41,616 nucleotides of DNA from Clostridiales bacterium (GTDB lineage: Bacteria; Bacillota; Clostridia; Christensenellales; Aristaeellaceae): contig JAAYUF010000146.1 of assembly GCA_012517815.1 (NCBI GenBank), positions 1 to 41,616 on the forward strand. The letters run 5' to 3'. The notes under the pieces were generated by a model that saw only the letters and a list, made by a program, of their open reading frames with translations, was not told the DNA's origin and did no database searches. Of the stretch, positions 1 through 7,814 are shown in pieces. A program made the position numbers and the translations under genes. Each line of letters opens with the position of its first letter. Positions within the stretch are counted from its first letter, which is position 1.

Positions 1-76
1 GGTGGTCTTTGGGCACGACCATATCCGTGCAGAGCATCTCCACCGCTTGGCGTTGTTCTTCTTCTCGCTTTAGCAT
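1..76 (-). CDS. IS1182-like transposase, N-terminal fragment (cut by window edge)
   Basis: The leftward frame from an ATG at 76 begins MLKREEEQRQ and runs through VEMLCTDMVVPKDH before leaving the window. This opening, basic and Gln-rich and then a 'VPKDH' stretch, resembles the N-terminus of IS1182/IS5-type DDE transposases (DUF772 region), where a similar segment precedes 'LLRKID'. An in-frame ATG also lies at 82, but AGGTG just upstream is better spaced for 76. A TATAAT on the minus strand at 94-99 could be its -10 box, without a convincing -35. Only about 25 residues are visible, so the family call is tentative. Confidence 0.45.
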   Translation of the reverse strand, partial: MLKREEEQRQAVEMLCTDMVVPKDH

Positions 77-103
77 CTTCATCACCTGATGCTATTATAC
101 CAT

Positions 104-130
104 AAAAGCCCCGTGTTTGGGGGCTTTTTT
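104..130 (+). terminator. Hairpin with U-run
   Basis: AAAAGCCCC at 104-112 pairs with GGGGCTTTT at 120-128 and is followed by T on the plus strand to 130. In the leftward direction it ends in only four T. It separates hsp20 from the transposase and may act both ways; no rightward gene is visible upstream in the window. Confidence 0.6.
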
Positions 131-139
131 GACGGTCTG

Positions 140-169
140 AAGGCCGCGCCCCACGGGGGGCGCGGCCTT
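140..169 (-). terminator. GC-rich hairpin downstream of hsp20
   Basis: AAGGCCGCGCCCC (140-152) pairs perfectly with GGGGCGCGGCCTT (157-169) around a 4-nt loop. It sits about 70 bp past the hsp20 stop. There is no clear U-run, so it may act with the hairpin at 104-130. Confidence 0.5.
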
Positions 170-237
170 GCATGCCGGGCGGGTTTTCGGCGGCGTTGCC
201 GCCGAAGCCGTCCTTCTTCCTCCGGCCGGTGTTGGCC

Positions 238-690
238 TTAGCCGTTCTCCGTGCCGGTGATTTCGATCTTCTTGGGTTCCTTCTTCGGGGTGGGCTGCAC
301 CTTGGGAAGGTTGAGCATCAGCACGCCGTTCTTGTACTCGGCGGTGATGTTGTCCGCCTCGATGCCCTCCAGGTTGAAGCAACGCTCCACATGGCCGCTG
401 CGGCGTTCATTGTAGAGGTAGCCGCCATGCTCCTCCTTCTTCTCCTCGTTGAGATCGGCGCTGATGGTCAGGGTGCCTTCCTCCACGCTCACGTTGAGCT
501 TATCCTTGGGCACGCCGGGCAGCTCAGCTTCCAGTTGATAGGCTTTCTCATCCTCGCGGATGTCCACGCGGAAGCCGGCCTGGCCGACCAGGTCGCTCAT
601 ATCGAAGAACGAGCGCAGGAAATGATCGGGCGCGAAAACGTTGGAGAGCTCACGGTTGAGGTTGCGGTGGAAGGGAACAAGCGTATACAT
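238..690 (-). CDS. hsp20: Hsp20 small heat shock protein
   Basis: 150-aa ATP-independent holdase of the alpha-crystallin family, which binds unfolding proteins in the cytoplasm during heat stress. The alpha-crystallin domain runs from about residue 40 (FRVDIREDEKAYQLEAELPG) to the conserved NGVLMLNLPK near residue 130. The N-terminus (MYTLVPFHRN) and a Lys/Glu-rich tail complete a normal family length. The ATG at 690 was chosen because AGGAGG lies 7 nt upstream; the frame stays open further up but without homology or a ribosome site. It is monocistronic, bounded by hairpins. Two CtsR-type operators sit at the promoter, so heat induction by loss of CtsR repression is expected. CtsR itself is not in the window. 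Confidence 0.95.
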   Translation of the reverse strand: MYTLVPFHRNLNRELSNVFAPDHFLRSFFDMSDLVGQAGFRVDIREDEKAYQLEAELPGVPKDKLNVSVEEGTLTISADLNEEKKEEHGGYLYNERRSGHVERCFNLEGIEADNITAEYKNGVLMLNLPKVQPTPKKEPKKIEITGTENG

Positions 691-804
691 TGTGCATCCT
701 CCTTTTTCATGCGGGCGGTCTGTCGCCCATGTCATCACTGTTGGGGGGCCGGTGGGTTTCCTGTTGGGGATCACCCCCGAACCGTGATTGAAGGATACCA
801 TTAA

Positions 805-821
805 GATCAAAGATAGTCAAA
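805..821 (+). promoter_or_regulatory. CtsR operator, second (degenerate)
   Basis: GATCAAA-GAT-AGTCAAA matches the tandem-heptad CtsR box (R)GTCAAA-NAN-(R)GTCAAA with one mismatch in the first heptad. It lies just downstream of the hsp20 -10 box, in the transcribed region. Confidence 0.6.
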
Positions 822-828
822 CTCTGCG

Positions 829-857
829 AATCTATCTTTATGGTCAAAGTTGGTCAA
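829..857 (-). promoter_or_regulatory. hsp20 promoter
   Basis: On the minus strand, TTGACC (857-852), a 17-bp spacer and TAGATT (834-829) form a sigma-A type promoter. The -35 box is embedded in the stronger CtsR box. Confidence 0.65.
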
Positions 858-858
858 A
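842..858 (+). promoter_or_regulatory. CtsR operator, primary
   Basis: GGTCAAA-GTT-GGTCAAA: two perfect heptads separated by 3 bp, the layout known for the CtsR repressor of Firmicutes. It covers the -35 box of the hsp20 promoter, so binding would block RNA polymerase. Confidence 0.85.
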
Positions 859-939
859 TTGCGTGCTGTTCCATTCGATTTTCATGTCTTTTTGCATGAT
901 TGCTTCCAAATTCGACGAATTTCTCGCTTTTTGAAGGAA

Positions 940-969
940 GCCGCCGTCCCCCTTTTCGGGGACGGCGGC
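940..969 (-). terminator. Hairpin between the HAD gene and hsp20
   Basis: GCCGCCGTCCCC (940-951) pairs perfectly with GGGGACGGCGGC (958-969). Leftward it is followed by TTCCTTC. It would stop transcripts from the HAD gene before the hsp20 promoter. Confidence 0.55.
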
Positions 970-983
970 GCCGCGGCCCATGC

Positions 984-1142
984 ATACGATTTCCATTCAT
1001 GGACGCATCCGCGCTCACGAGCGATTCGCCTCCGGGGCGAGAAGCGGAAGCGAAGGCGTAGCGGCGCTTCGTCGAGCCTTTGCGACGAAGCCGCGGGGGA
1101 AAAGCGCCGCGGGAGGGAGGCGTTCACGGTTGACCATCGTAT
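984..1142 (+). repeat. Dispersed repeat family 1, copy A
   Basis: 159-bp element. The left end is ATACGATTTCC followed by CATGGACGC; the right end is GGCGTTCACGG followed by CCATCGTAT. The two ends are imperfect inverted repeats of each other. The interior shares GCGGAAGCGAAGGCG and GCCGCGGGGGAAAAGCGCCG with copies at 6694, 24564 and 36580. An internal stem CTTCGTCG/CGACGAAG is present. The copy lies about 40 bp downstream of the HAD gene's stop codon. Confidence 0.7.
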
Positions 1143-1183
1143 CAGGCCCCGCATCAGGTTTTTCCATGGTTTGCGCGGTGTTT

Positions 1184-1807
1184 TCAGCGGGCCGCCAGCG
1201 CCCGGGCATGCCCTTGCAGCACCGTCCGCAGGGCGGGAAGATCCCCGCCGTAGGTATACGTTTGCCACCCCAGCTTGCGGGCGCCCTCGGTGTTGGCCGG
1301 GTTATCGTCGATAAACAGGCATTCTTCCGGCAGCAGGCCGTAGCGCTCCGTCAGGCGCGCGTAGATTCTCGGATCGGGCTTGATGACGCCCTCCTCCGCC
1401 GAAAACACCACGCCGTGGAACTTCTCAATCCGGGGGATGATCTCCCGGTGTTCGCTGACCATCAGCCCGGCGTTGGACAGGAGATACACGCGGAAGCCCG
1501 CTTCCAGCACCCAATCCACCAGGCTGTCCATGCCCGGAATCGGGCGCAGGATGTTTCCGGGCATCGCGTCCAGAACGCGGGAGACCAAGGGGCGGAGCCG
1601 CTCGTGCGTAAGCCGCGCCTGCGCGCGGCGGCCCAGCTCTTCCTGCGTGATGGTGCCGTCGTCCAGCCTCACCCATTCGGGATGGGCAAAAAGCGCCTCA
1701 TACAAGGCGCGGGCGTCCGCCTCGTTGCCGGCGGCAGCCAGGCTGGCCTCCATCGGGTGAAAATCCATCAGCACCATGCCCATGTCAAACACGATATTGC
1801 GTACCAT
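1184..1807 (-). CDS. HAD superfamily hydrolase, subfamily IA
   Basis: 207-aa phosphatase-like protein of the haloacid dehalogenase superfamily. Motif I is VFDMGMVL with Asp9 as the likely nucleophile; the second acidic residue is replaced by Gly, as in YihX-type relatives. Motif II is LLSNAG, motif III KPDP, motif IV FIDDNPAN. The cap region lies between motifs I and II. The substrate cannot be told. The ATG at 1807 was preferred over upstream starts because AAGGGGG lies just ahead and homology begins here. A promoter at 1851-1879 serves it and it appears monocistronic. Confidence 0.85.
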   Translation of the reverse strand: MVRNIVFDMGMVLMDFHPMEASLAAAGNEADARALYEALFAHPEWVRLDDGTITQEELGRRAQARLTHERLRPLVSRVLDAMPGNILRPIPGMDSLVDWVLEAGFRVYLLSNAGLMVSEHREIIPRIEKFHGVVFSAEEGVIKPDPRIYARLTERYGLLPEECLFIDDNPANTEGARKLGWQTYTYGGDLPALRTVLQGHARALAAR

Positions 1808-1850
1808 ACGAAACCCCCTTACGCTTGCGCCGCGCCGCGGCGCTGTGCCC

Positions 1851-1879
1851 ATTGTAGCACCCCCCGGGCCGCTGGGCAA
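1851..1879 (-). promoter_or_regulatory. Promoter of the HAD gene
   Basis: Minus strand: TTGCCC (1879-1874), 17-bp spacer, TACAAT (1856-1851). The start codon is about 45 bp downstream. Confidence 0.5.
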
Positions 1880-2003
1880 GCATGCGGAGTCGGGGCTGGA
1901 CGGTCTGGGCAACATGTAGCGCAGACGAGGCGCGGCTCAGCGCGTGCCGGGACGGCCAAGGCAGCCCATGCTCCCCCGCCGCTCCCCGCCTGGGTTGACC
2001 CGG

Positions 2004-2033
2004 TTGACGCGCCGCCGCCTCCCGCGGTACAAT
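2004..2033 (+). promoter_or_regulatory. Promoter of the exported orphan gene
   Basis: TTGACG (2004-2009), 18-bp spacer, TACAAT (2028-2033). Its position rules out the upstream ATGs at 1944 and 1968 as starts of the following gene. Confidence 0.6.
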
Positions 2034-2123
2034 GCAAACAGACACAACCGGCGCACCCCGGCCGCTATCGCCGCCTCCGCCAGCGGCGGCCGCGATCCGC
2101 GCCGTGCTGGGGGAGGGGTTGCC

Positions 2124-2627
2124 ATCCGCAAGGGACTGCAAACGGTCGCCCTGCTGCTACTGTGCGCGGTGCTCGCGCCGGCAGCCGTTTTGGGGCTGTT
2201 CTCGGGGAGCCGCCACGCGGACAGCGACCCCAACGCCATCCTCGCGCGGGCGGCGCTGCCTTTCCTCAAGGACGGGCAGATCTTCCGCCTTGCGGACGCC
2301 TACCCCGAGCCGTGGGACGCGGCGCAGGTGGTGCACGGCGGCGAAGCCCTGACCGATTGGGCGTGGCGCACCCTGCGCGCGTTTGACAGCCATCTGGCGC
2401 AGGTGGATGAGGACACGCAGCTGCTGGTGTTGTGGCGGGAAGGCAACATAGCGCGCATGGTGCGTTTCGAGCGCTCCGCGGGCGGCATGCCCTGGTTCGC
2501 CCAGCTGGACGCAGGCGGCGGCGAGATTGTTTCCCGGGAGGACGCGGTGTTTCGCGCCACCCTGATGGAAGATCGCGGCGTGAGGTACTACCTGTGCGTG
2601 CGGGAAGCCGGCGCGGTTCAGCTCTAG
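2124..2627 (+). CDS. Predicted exported or membrane-anchored protein of unknown function
   Basis: I do not recognise the family. The open frame encodes a basic start (RKGLQT), a hydrophobic stretch of about 20 residues (VALLLLCAVLAPAAVLGLF), then a soluble domain of about 135 residues with motifs such as WRTLRAFDSHLAQVDEDTQL and YYLCVREAG. No ATG, GTG or TTG lies in frame between the promoter at 2004-2033 and the hydrophobic segment. The best-placed candidate is ATC at 2124, seven bases after GGAGG. That would be a rare initiation codon, so the start is uncertain, or a sequence error is possible. As drawn it is 167 aa. It stands alone. Confidence 0.55.
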   Translation: MRKGLQTVALLLLCAVLAPAAVLGLFSGSRHADSDPNAILARAALPFLKDGQIFRLADAYPEPWDAAQVVHGGEALTDWAWRTLRAFDSHLAQVDEDTQLLVLWREGNIARMVRFERSAGGMPWFAQLDAGGGEIVSREDAVFRATLMEDRGVRYYLCVREAGAVQL

Positions 2628-3239
2628 CGGCGCGGTGCGGTTTTGGCGGCGCGGTCGGGGGAAACGGTGCGTGCGCGGTCCCCGAAAGGCCGACGCGCGA
2701 CTTTCCCAGCGGCGTTGGCGCGACGCCGCGTCCCTTGGCGCGAGCCCGCCCGGCCGGGAACGGGCGTCCCATGACTAGCGCGCGCAACCCGGCGGGCCCA
2801 GAGCCCGCCCCGGCAGGGCGCGATCGCCCTCCTACGAAGGCGCAACCGCCCACGGCAGGGCCCGCACGCCCGTGCGACAAGCGCGGTTCTCCGCAGCTTG
2901 CGCCCGGCTCACGCGCATGGGGCGCAGTCGCCCCGGAAATGGCGCACCCGTCACCCCGAGCAACGCGAACACGCTTACCCGCGCGCAAAGTCCCGCGGCC
3001 CGTCGTCCGCATTCCACAGCGGCGGCGGAACGCCCCGCCGGGGAAGGCGTGCGCCCCGCAGCCATGCGCGAATCCGCTTTGCTGCCTTGGCGCGGACGGT
3101 TGCAAGGCCCCGGGCCTCCGGTATAAAGGCCGCCGGCGCGCGCAAGGCGAGGGTCGCGCTTCCCGCGTGCGCGCAGGCCTAACCGCGCGGGCGTGGCCCG
3201 TTGGGGGTACATTTTTTGGAAACGACTGCCTGCCACCGG
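2628..3239. other. 612-bp GC-rich region without a supported gene
   Basis: No reading frame here has a ribosome site, promoter and plausible protein together. The translated frames are Arg/Ala/Pro-rich, as expected of non-coding high-GC DNA. It ends at the promoter of the M42 cluster. I see no copy of the dispersed repeats in it. Confidence 0.5.
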
Positions 3240-3268
3240 TTGCGCGCCGGCCTGGCGGCGGGTATAAT
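3240..3268 (+). promoter_or_regulatory. Promoter of the M42 peptidase cluster
   Basis: TTGCGC (3240-3245), 17-bp spacer, perfect TATAAT (3263-3268), about 60 bp before the first peptidase gene. Confidence 0.7.
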
Positions 3269-3328
3269 GGACAGGTCGTGGATGGGCACGCGCCGCCGGC
3301 GCGCCCGTCCGGAAAGGCGGTACTACCA

Positions 3329-4408
3329 ATGGACATCCTCACCTATCTGCAGGAGGCGGGCGCGCTGTACGGCCCCAGCGGGCATGAGCGCGAAACCGCC
3401 GACTGGCTTGCCGTGCGCTTCCGGCCGCTGTGCGACGAAGTCGTCGTCGACCCGCTGATGAACGTGCTGGCCACACGAAAGCCGACCGCGCCCACCGCCA
3501 AAGGCGGGCGGGCCCCCAAAATTCTCCTGTGCGCGCATATGGACGAGATCGCCCTGATCGTGACCGAAATCCTCAGGGACGGCTCCCTGCGCATGGGCAA
3601 CATCGGCGGGGTGGACCCGCGCATCCTGCCCGCGGCGACCGTTACCGTGCACTGCCGCCCCGCCGGGGGCGAACCCGCGACCCTCACAGGCGTTGTGGGG
3701 GCCAAGGCTCCGCACCTGCTCACCGAGGAGGAGCGCAAGCAGAACTACAAGCGCGAGGATCTCTTTATCGACCTGGGGCTGCCGGCGGAAAAGGTCAAGG
3801 CACTGGTAAACGTGGGCGATCCGGTGACCCTCGTGGGCCCCGCGGTGGGGCTGCTGGGCGGCCGCGCCGCCGGCAAGACCATGGACGACCGCGCCTGCAT
3901 CGGCGTGATGCTGGAGGCGGCCCAGCGCCTTGCCGCCATGCGCCACGCGGCGGAGATCACCTTTGCCTGCACCACGCAGGAGGAGGTCGGCTGCCGCGGC
4001 GCGAAGGTCGCAGCGCACACCGTCAACCCGGATCTGGCGATCATCCTGGATGTGAGCCACGCGCCCATCCCGGCCAGCCGCCCGGATACCACCGTTCCGC
4101 TGGACGCGCCCGCCGCCACCTACGGCCCCTACATTCAGCATCAGCTCTTTTCCCGCCTGCGGGACACGGCGGCCAAGCACGGCGTTACCCTCAACATGGA
4201 GCACGCCGAGCGCTCCACCGGCACCGATACCGACGCCGTGCAGATTGCCCGCGAGGGCGTGCCCTGCGTGCTGATCGACCTGCCCCTCAAGTACATGCAC
4301 ACCACCGTGGAACTGCTGGATACGAACGCCCTCCGGGAATGCGGGCGGCTGGTGGCGCATTTCGCCGCCGAAATCGACGAAGGGTGGGACGACGCGCTAT
4401 GGAGCTGA
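3329..4408 (+). CDS. M42 family metallo-aminopeptidase, first of three
   Basis: 359-aa cytoplasmic di-metal aminopeptidase of the M42 (tetrahedral TET/PepA/FrvX) family, which trims short peptides from the N-terminus. Metal and catalytic positions are visible: His70-x-Asp72 (CAHMDE), Asp186/Asp187 (TMDDR), the Glu pair 218-219 (TQEEV), Asp241 (ILDV) and His324 (KYMHTT). The segment between about residues 75 and 180 is the dimerisation/PDZ-like insert. Start: ATG at 3329 after GGAAAGGCGG; the longer open frame upstream precedes the promoter. It overlaps the next gene by 10 bp, so the two are co-translated. Confidence 0.95.
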   Translation: MDILTYLQEAGALYGPSGHERETADWLAVRFRPLCDEVVVDPLMNVLATRKPTAPTAKGGRAPKILLCAHMDEIALIVTEILRDGSLRMGNIGGVDPRILPAATVTVHCRPAGGEPATLTGVVGAKAPHLLTEEERKQNYKREDLFIDLGLPAEKVKALVNVGDPVTLVGPAVGLLGGRAAGKTMDDRACIGVMLEAAQRLAAMRHAAEITFACTTQEEVGCRGAKVAAHTVNPDLAIILDVSHAPIPASRPDTTVPLDAPAATYGPYIQHQLFSRLRDTAAKHGVTLNMEHAERSTGTDTDAVQIAREGVPCVLIDLPLKYMHTTVELLDTNALRECGRLVAHFAAEIDEGWDDALWS

Positions 4409-5427
4409 AAACCCTCTGTGAAACGCAGGGCTTGCCCGGGCGCGAGGAAAAGGTGCGCGCCATGGTGCGCGAAGCCTGCGAACAGGCGCTGGGCAAGGAT
4501 GCCGTCTCGCTGGACGGGCTGGGCAGCGTGATCGCCGTGCGGCGTGGGAGCGATCCGACACGGCCCCGCGTGCTGCTTGCCGCCCATATGGACGAAGTGG
4601 GCCTGATGATTGTCTCCGCCACGGAGGAAGGGCTGCTGCGCTTCCGCCCGCTGGGCGGGGTGGACGCGCGGGTGCTGGTTTCCAAGCGCGTGCGCGTGGG
4701 CTACGATCAGGCGGACAAACCCTCCCTGCCGGGCGTGATCGGCGCGATGGCGATCCATCAGCAGACGGCGGAGGATCGCAAGGCCGTGTTGCCCGTGGAG
4801 CAGCTTTACATTGACATCGGCGCGCGGGACAAGGCCGAGGCCGAGCGCGTGGCCCCCGCGGGCACGCCCGTTACCTTCGACGCGCCCTGCGTGCCCTTTG
4901 GCGACGGGCTGGTGCTGGCCAAGGCGCTGGACGACCGCGTGGGCGTGTATAATCTGCTCCGGCTGTTGGACGCGCCCTACGCGGGCGACCTGGTTTTCGC
5001 CTTCACCTGCCAGGAGGAGGGCGGCTGCCGCGGCGCGGGCACAGCCGCGCGGCGTGCGCAGCCCGAGATCGCGCTGATCCTGGAATGCACCACCGCCAAC
5101 GATCTGGGCGATATGCCCGAGGCGCTGCAGGTATGCCGCGTGGGGCAGGGCGTGTGCGTGTCGTTTATGGACAATACCTCCATCGGCAATGCCGAGCTGT
5201 ACCGCGCGATGCTGGCGCTGGGCCGGGACAGGGGCATCCCCTGCCAGGTGAAAACATTTGTCGCCGGCGGCAACGACGCGGGCGAAATCCAGCGCGCGGG
5301 CGTCGGCTGCCGCACGCTGGCGCTCTCCGTGCCCTGCCGCAACATTCACAGCGCCGCGGGCGTGTGCTCGCTTTCCGACATCCGCGCGCAGGAGGATCTG
5401 GTGCGCGCGTGGCTTGCAGGCCGCTGA
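4399..5427 (+). CDS. M42 family metallo-aminopeptidase, second of three
   Basis: 342-aa M42 peptidase with all expected ligands: His63-x-Asp65 (AHMDE), Asp178/Asp179 (ALDDR), Glu206-Glu207 (CQEEGG), Glu229 (ILEC) and His317 (RNIHSA). Glu229 stands where the first copy has Asp241; both occur in the family and may affect metal choice. The ATG at 4399 lies inside the end of the preceding gene, with only a weak GGGTGGGA ribosome site, which suggests translational coupling. The sequence clearly differs from its neighbours, so this is an old duplication or a selected set of specificities. Confidence 0.94.
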   Translation: MELKTLCETQGLPGREEKVRAMVREACEQALGKDAVSLDGLGSVIAVRRGSDPTRPRVLLAAHMDEVGLMIVSATEEGLLRFRPLGGVDARVLVSKRVRVGYDQADKPSLPGVIGAMAIHQQTAEDRKAVLPVEQLYIDIGARDKAEAERVAPAGTPVTFDAPCVPFGDGLVLAKALDDRVGVYNLLRLLDAPYAGDLVFAFTCQEEGGCRGAGTAARRAQPEIALILECTTANDLGDMPEALQVCRVGQGVCVSFMDNTSIGNAELYRAMLALGRDRGIPCQVKTFVAGGNDAGEIQRAGVGCRTLALSVPCRNIHSAAGVCSLSDIRAQEDLVRAWLAGR

Positions 5428-5707
5428 CCCCTTCTGCGGCCCGCAGCCCGGGAAGCCCCGCATGTGGAACGCGCTTGGTTTCCCAATGATCCACCGCCGG
5501 CCCGAGCGCAAACCCGGGCGCCGAACCCGGCGCGCGTGGCCGGATATCCCTCCGCCGCGCCGCCCGAAGCCGTCCGGAAATCCGGGCCCGGCAGGCGAAG
5601 CTCCGGGTTACCGCCGCCGGAGGGCGAGCCCGGCAACGGCCGCCGTCGGCGCCGCCCGCCGAAACCAACCGACAACGGATGATCACAGACCGAAAGGATG
5701 ATTCTTC

Positions 5708-6694
5708 ATGGAGGAACTCATCAAAACCCTGACCGCCGCCTACGGCCCCTCCGGCCGGGAGGGCGAGGTCGCGGATCTTATCGAGGGGATGCTCGCCGGC
5801 AAGGTGGATTCCGTCCGCCGCGACGCGCTGGGCAACCTCATCTGCGAAAAGAAAGGCACAGCCGCGGACGGCCGCCGCATCATGCTGGCCGCGCATATGG
5901 ACCAGATCGGCCTGGTGGTGACCCACGTGGAGAAGGAAGGCTTCCTGCGCGTGAGCAACGTGGGCGGCATCAACGCCGCCAACAGCCGCACCCGCCATGT
6001 GCGCTTCCATAACGGCGTGCAGGGCGTGCTGGTGGAGCAGCCCCTGAAGCCCGGCGAAACCAGCTCGCTTCGCAGCTATTACATCGACATCGGCGCCAAG
6101 GACGCCGCCCAGGCCCTTTCGATGGTCGAGCTGGGCGACGTGGCCGTATATGCCGAAGGGTGCTTTTCCATCGGCGCGCACCGGCTGGCCGCCCCCGCCA
6201 TGGACGACCGCTGCGCCTGCGCCCTGCTGGTCAAGCTCATGCAGACCCTCCCCGCCTGCCGGGATACGGTGGTCGCCGTGTTCACCGCGCAGGAGGAGGT
6301 CGGCACCCGCGGCGCGCAGACCGCCGCGTACAGTCTGGAGCCCGATCTGGGCATCGCGCTGGACGTGACCCTCTGCGGCGACGTGCCGGAGGATCGCAAG
6401 CTCGCCATCGCGCTGGGCGAAGGCCCGGCCATCAAGGTGATGGACGCGCACAGCATCAGCAACCCCGATCTGGTGCGGGAGCTGCTGGCCGCGGCCGACC
6501 GCGCCGGCGTCGCCTGCCAGCGCGAGGTGCTGCCCCACGGCGGCACCGACGCGGGCGCAATGCAGCGCACGCGCGGCGGCATGCCCGTGTGCACGGTGAG
6601 CATCCCCTGCCGCAACGTCCACTCCAGCTGCGAGATCGTGGATTTGACCGACATGGACGGGGCGCTCAGGGTGCTGCTTTCGTATCTGGCGTAA
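5708..6694 (+). CDS. M42 family metallo-aminopeptidase, third of three
   Basis: 328-aa M42 peptidase. Ligands: His63-x-Asp65 (AHMDQ), Asp166/Asp167 (AMDDR), Glu196-Glu197 (AQEEVG), Asp219 (ALDV) and His305 (RNVHSS). The start ATG at 5708 follows AAAGGATG. A 280-bp GC-rich gap separates it from the second peptidase. No clear promoter was found in the gap, so read-through is likely. The stop codon TAA shares its last base with a dispersed repeat (copy B). M42 enzymes can form mixed dodecamers in archaea; whether these three co-assemble is inference. Confidence 0.95.
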   Translation: MEELIKTLTAAYGPSGREGEVADLIEGMLAGKVDSVRRDALGNLICEKKGTAADGRRIMLAAHMDQIGLVVTHVEKEGFLRVSNVGGINAANSRTRHVRFHNGVQGVLVEQPLKPGETSSLRSYYIDIGAKDAAQALSMVELGDVAVYAEGCFSIGAHRLAAPAMDDRCACALLVKLMQTLPACRDTVVAVFTAQEEVGTRGAQTAAYSLEPDLGIALDVTLCGDVPEDRKLAIALGEGPAIKVMDAHSISNPDLVRELLAAADRAGVACQREVLPHGGTDAGAMQRTRGGMPVCTVSIPCRNVHSSCEIVDLTDMDGALRVLLSYLA

Positions 6695-6850
6695 TACGAT
6701 TCCCCTACCGGAACGCGCCCAGGCGGCGGGCGGTTTTCTTCTGGCGCAAGGAACGGAAGCGAAAGCGCTGCGGGGCTATGTCGAGCTTTCACAAGGAAGC
6801 CACCGGGAAAAGCGCCGTGGGTGGGAAGCGTTCATGATTTGGAATCGAAT
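6694..6850 (+). repeat. Dispersed repeat family 1, copy B
   Basis: 157-bp element starting on the last A of the peptidase stop codon. It begins ATACGATTCCCC and ends GGAATCGAAT, with GGAACGC / GCGTTCATG as the inner part of the inverted ends. The shared core ACGGAAGCGAAAGCGC and CACCGGGAAAAGCGCCG is present. Confidence 0.7.
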
Positions 6851-7067
6851 CAGGCAGCAGACCGAAGCGTTCAAAGAAGCGGACCCGGCGTGACGCCGAT
6901 GGGGCCGCGCAGGGTTCGCTTCCGGTCCCCGGCCGTTCTGGGGAGCATCAACCCGCCCGTTGAAACGGCACCCTCGCGGCGATCCCCGCTTCCCGATTCT
7001 TTCGCCCCGGCCCGCGCTCCGGCATACCGTCTTGCGACGCCGCGGCGGTAAAATCTTCCATGCCCCA

Positions 7068-7095
7068 TTGACTTGCAGGCGCTCCCGGCTATTAT
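7068..7095 (+). promoter_or_regulatory. Promoter of the 119-aa orphan gene
   Basis: TTGACT (7068-7073), 16-bp spacer, TATTAT (7090-7095). Confidence 0.6.
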
Positions 7096-7207
7096 GGAAG
7101 TATCGGGCGTGCCGCAAACCGCCGGTAACGGTACGCGGGAGCGATGATCCGGCGACCCCCCCCGACTTTGACAAACCGCCGCCCATCCGGCGAAAGGAGG
7201 CCCCGCC

Positions 7208-7567
7208 ATGACCCGTGAAGACGCGCAGCTGGAGCTTGCCATCCTGCAAACCCTGGACCCTGAAACCTGCAGCGCATTTGGCGACGAGGCGCTGATGACC
7301 CTGATCGTGGGCGACGGCGGCGAAACCGTCGCGCCGCCCTACCTGACCAAGTCGTTGGCGACCGACATCCTGCAACCGATCCTGTTGCTGCTGCAAATCG
7401 CCAAGGCCGTGCTGGAGATGATCGCCAGCAAGAAGGAAAAAAACGCCGAGGAGGTGATCGGCGGCCTTCGCAAGTATCTGGAAGGCAAGGGCATCGAAAA
7501 ACGAAAGATTGATCAGATCTGCACGCTGATCGCCGAGGCGCTCAAGCAGAAGAAGCCGAAAGCCTGA
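7208..7567 (+). CDS. Small soluble protein of unknown function
   Basis: 119 aa, family not recognised. It has a good ribosome site (AAAGGAGG, 8-9 nt before the ATG) and its own promoter, so it is very likely real. The N-terminal third is acidic and mixed; residues from about 50 on look mainly helical, with an amphipathic or hydrophobic stretch (LQPILLLLQIAKAVLEMI) and then a charged Lys/Glu-rich helix pair (ASKKEKNAEE, KYLEGKGIEKRK). It has no cysteines beyond one near residue 20 and one near 105, and no signal peptide. A hairpin at 7640-7663 follows it. Confidence 0.75.
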   Translation: MTREDAQLELAILQTLDPETCSAFGDEALMTLIVGDGGETVAPPYLTKSLATDILQPILLLLQIAKAVLEMIASKKEKNAEEVIGGLRKYLEGKGIEKRKIDQICTLIAEALKQKKPKA

Positions 7568-7639
7568 CGGTTCGGCGGTGCCGAAGCTCTTGAGGTTTTC
7601 ATCCAAAGCGCGCAACCGGCGGTCGGGCCCGCTCACAGC

Positions 7640-7663
7640 CCGCCCGCATCCTCCTGCGGGCGG
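7640..7663 (+). terminator. Hairpin after the 119-aa orphan
   Basis: CCGCCCGCA (7640-7648) pairs with TGCGGGCGG (7655-7663) around a 6-nt loop; the U-run is weak (CAAGGGTTT). Confidence 0.4.
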
Positions 7664-7814
7664 CAAGGGTTTGGGCAGCGGCAGGCGCAAGGCTGGCGAA
7701 GTAACACAACGGCGCCGCCATGAAACCCTGCGCGGCGGCACCTATCCGCAATGGTTACGTTCTCGCACCCATGGCGCGGGCCATGGTTGCGCACACTTGG
7801 AAAGGGATGAGGTT

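Noticed and set aside
800-860. CIRCE (HrcA) operator for hsp20
   Set aside because: The TTAGCACTC / GAGTGCTAA inverted repeat is absent; the heptads match CtsR instead.
2432-3328. N-terminal extension of the first M42 peptidase
   Set aside because: It lies upstream of a clear promoter and is Arg/Pro/Ala-rich without homology. The family start fits 3329.
5428-5707. Small gene between the second and third peptidases
   Set aside because: No ribosome site or protein-like composition; frames are Arg/Pro-rich GC artefacts.
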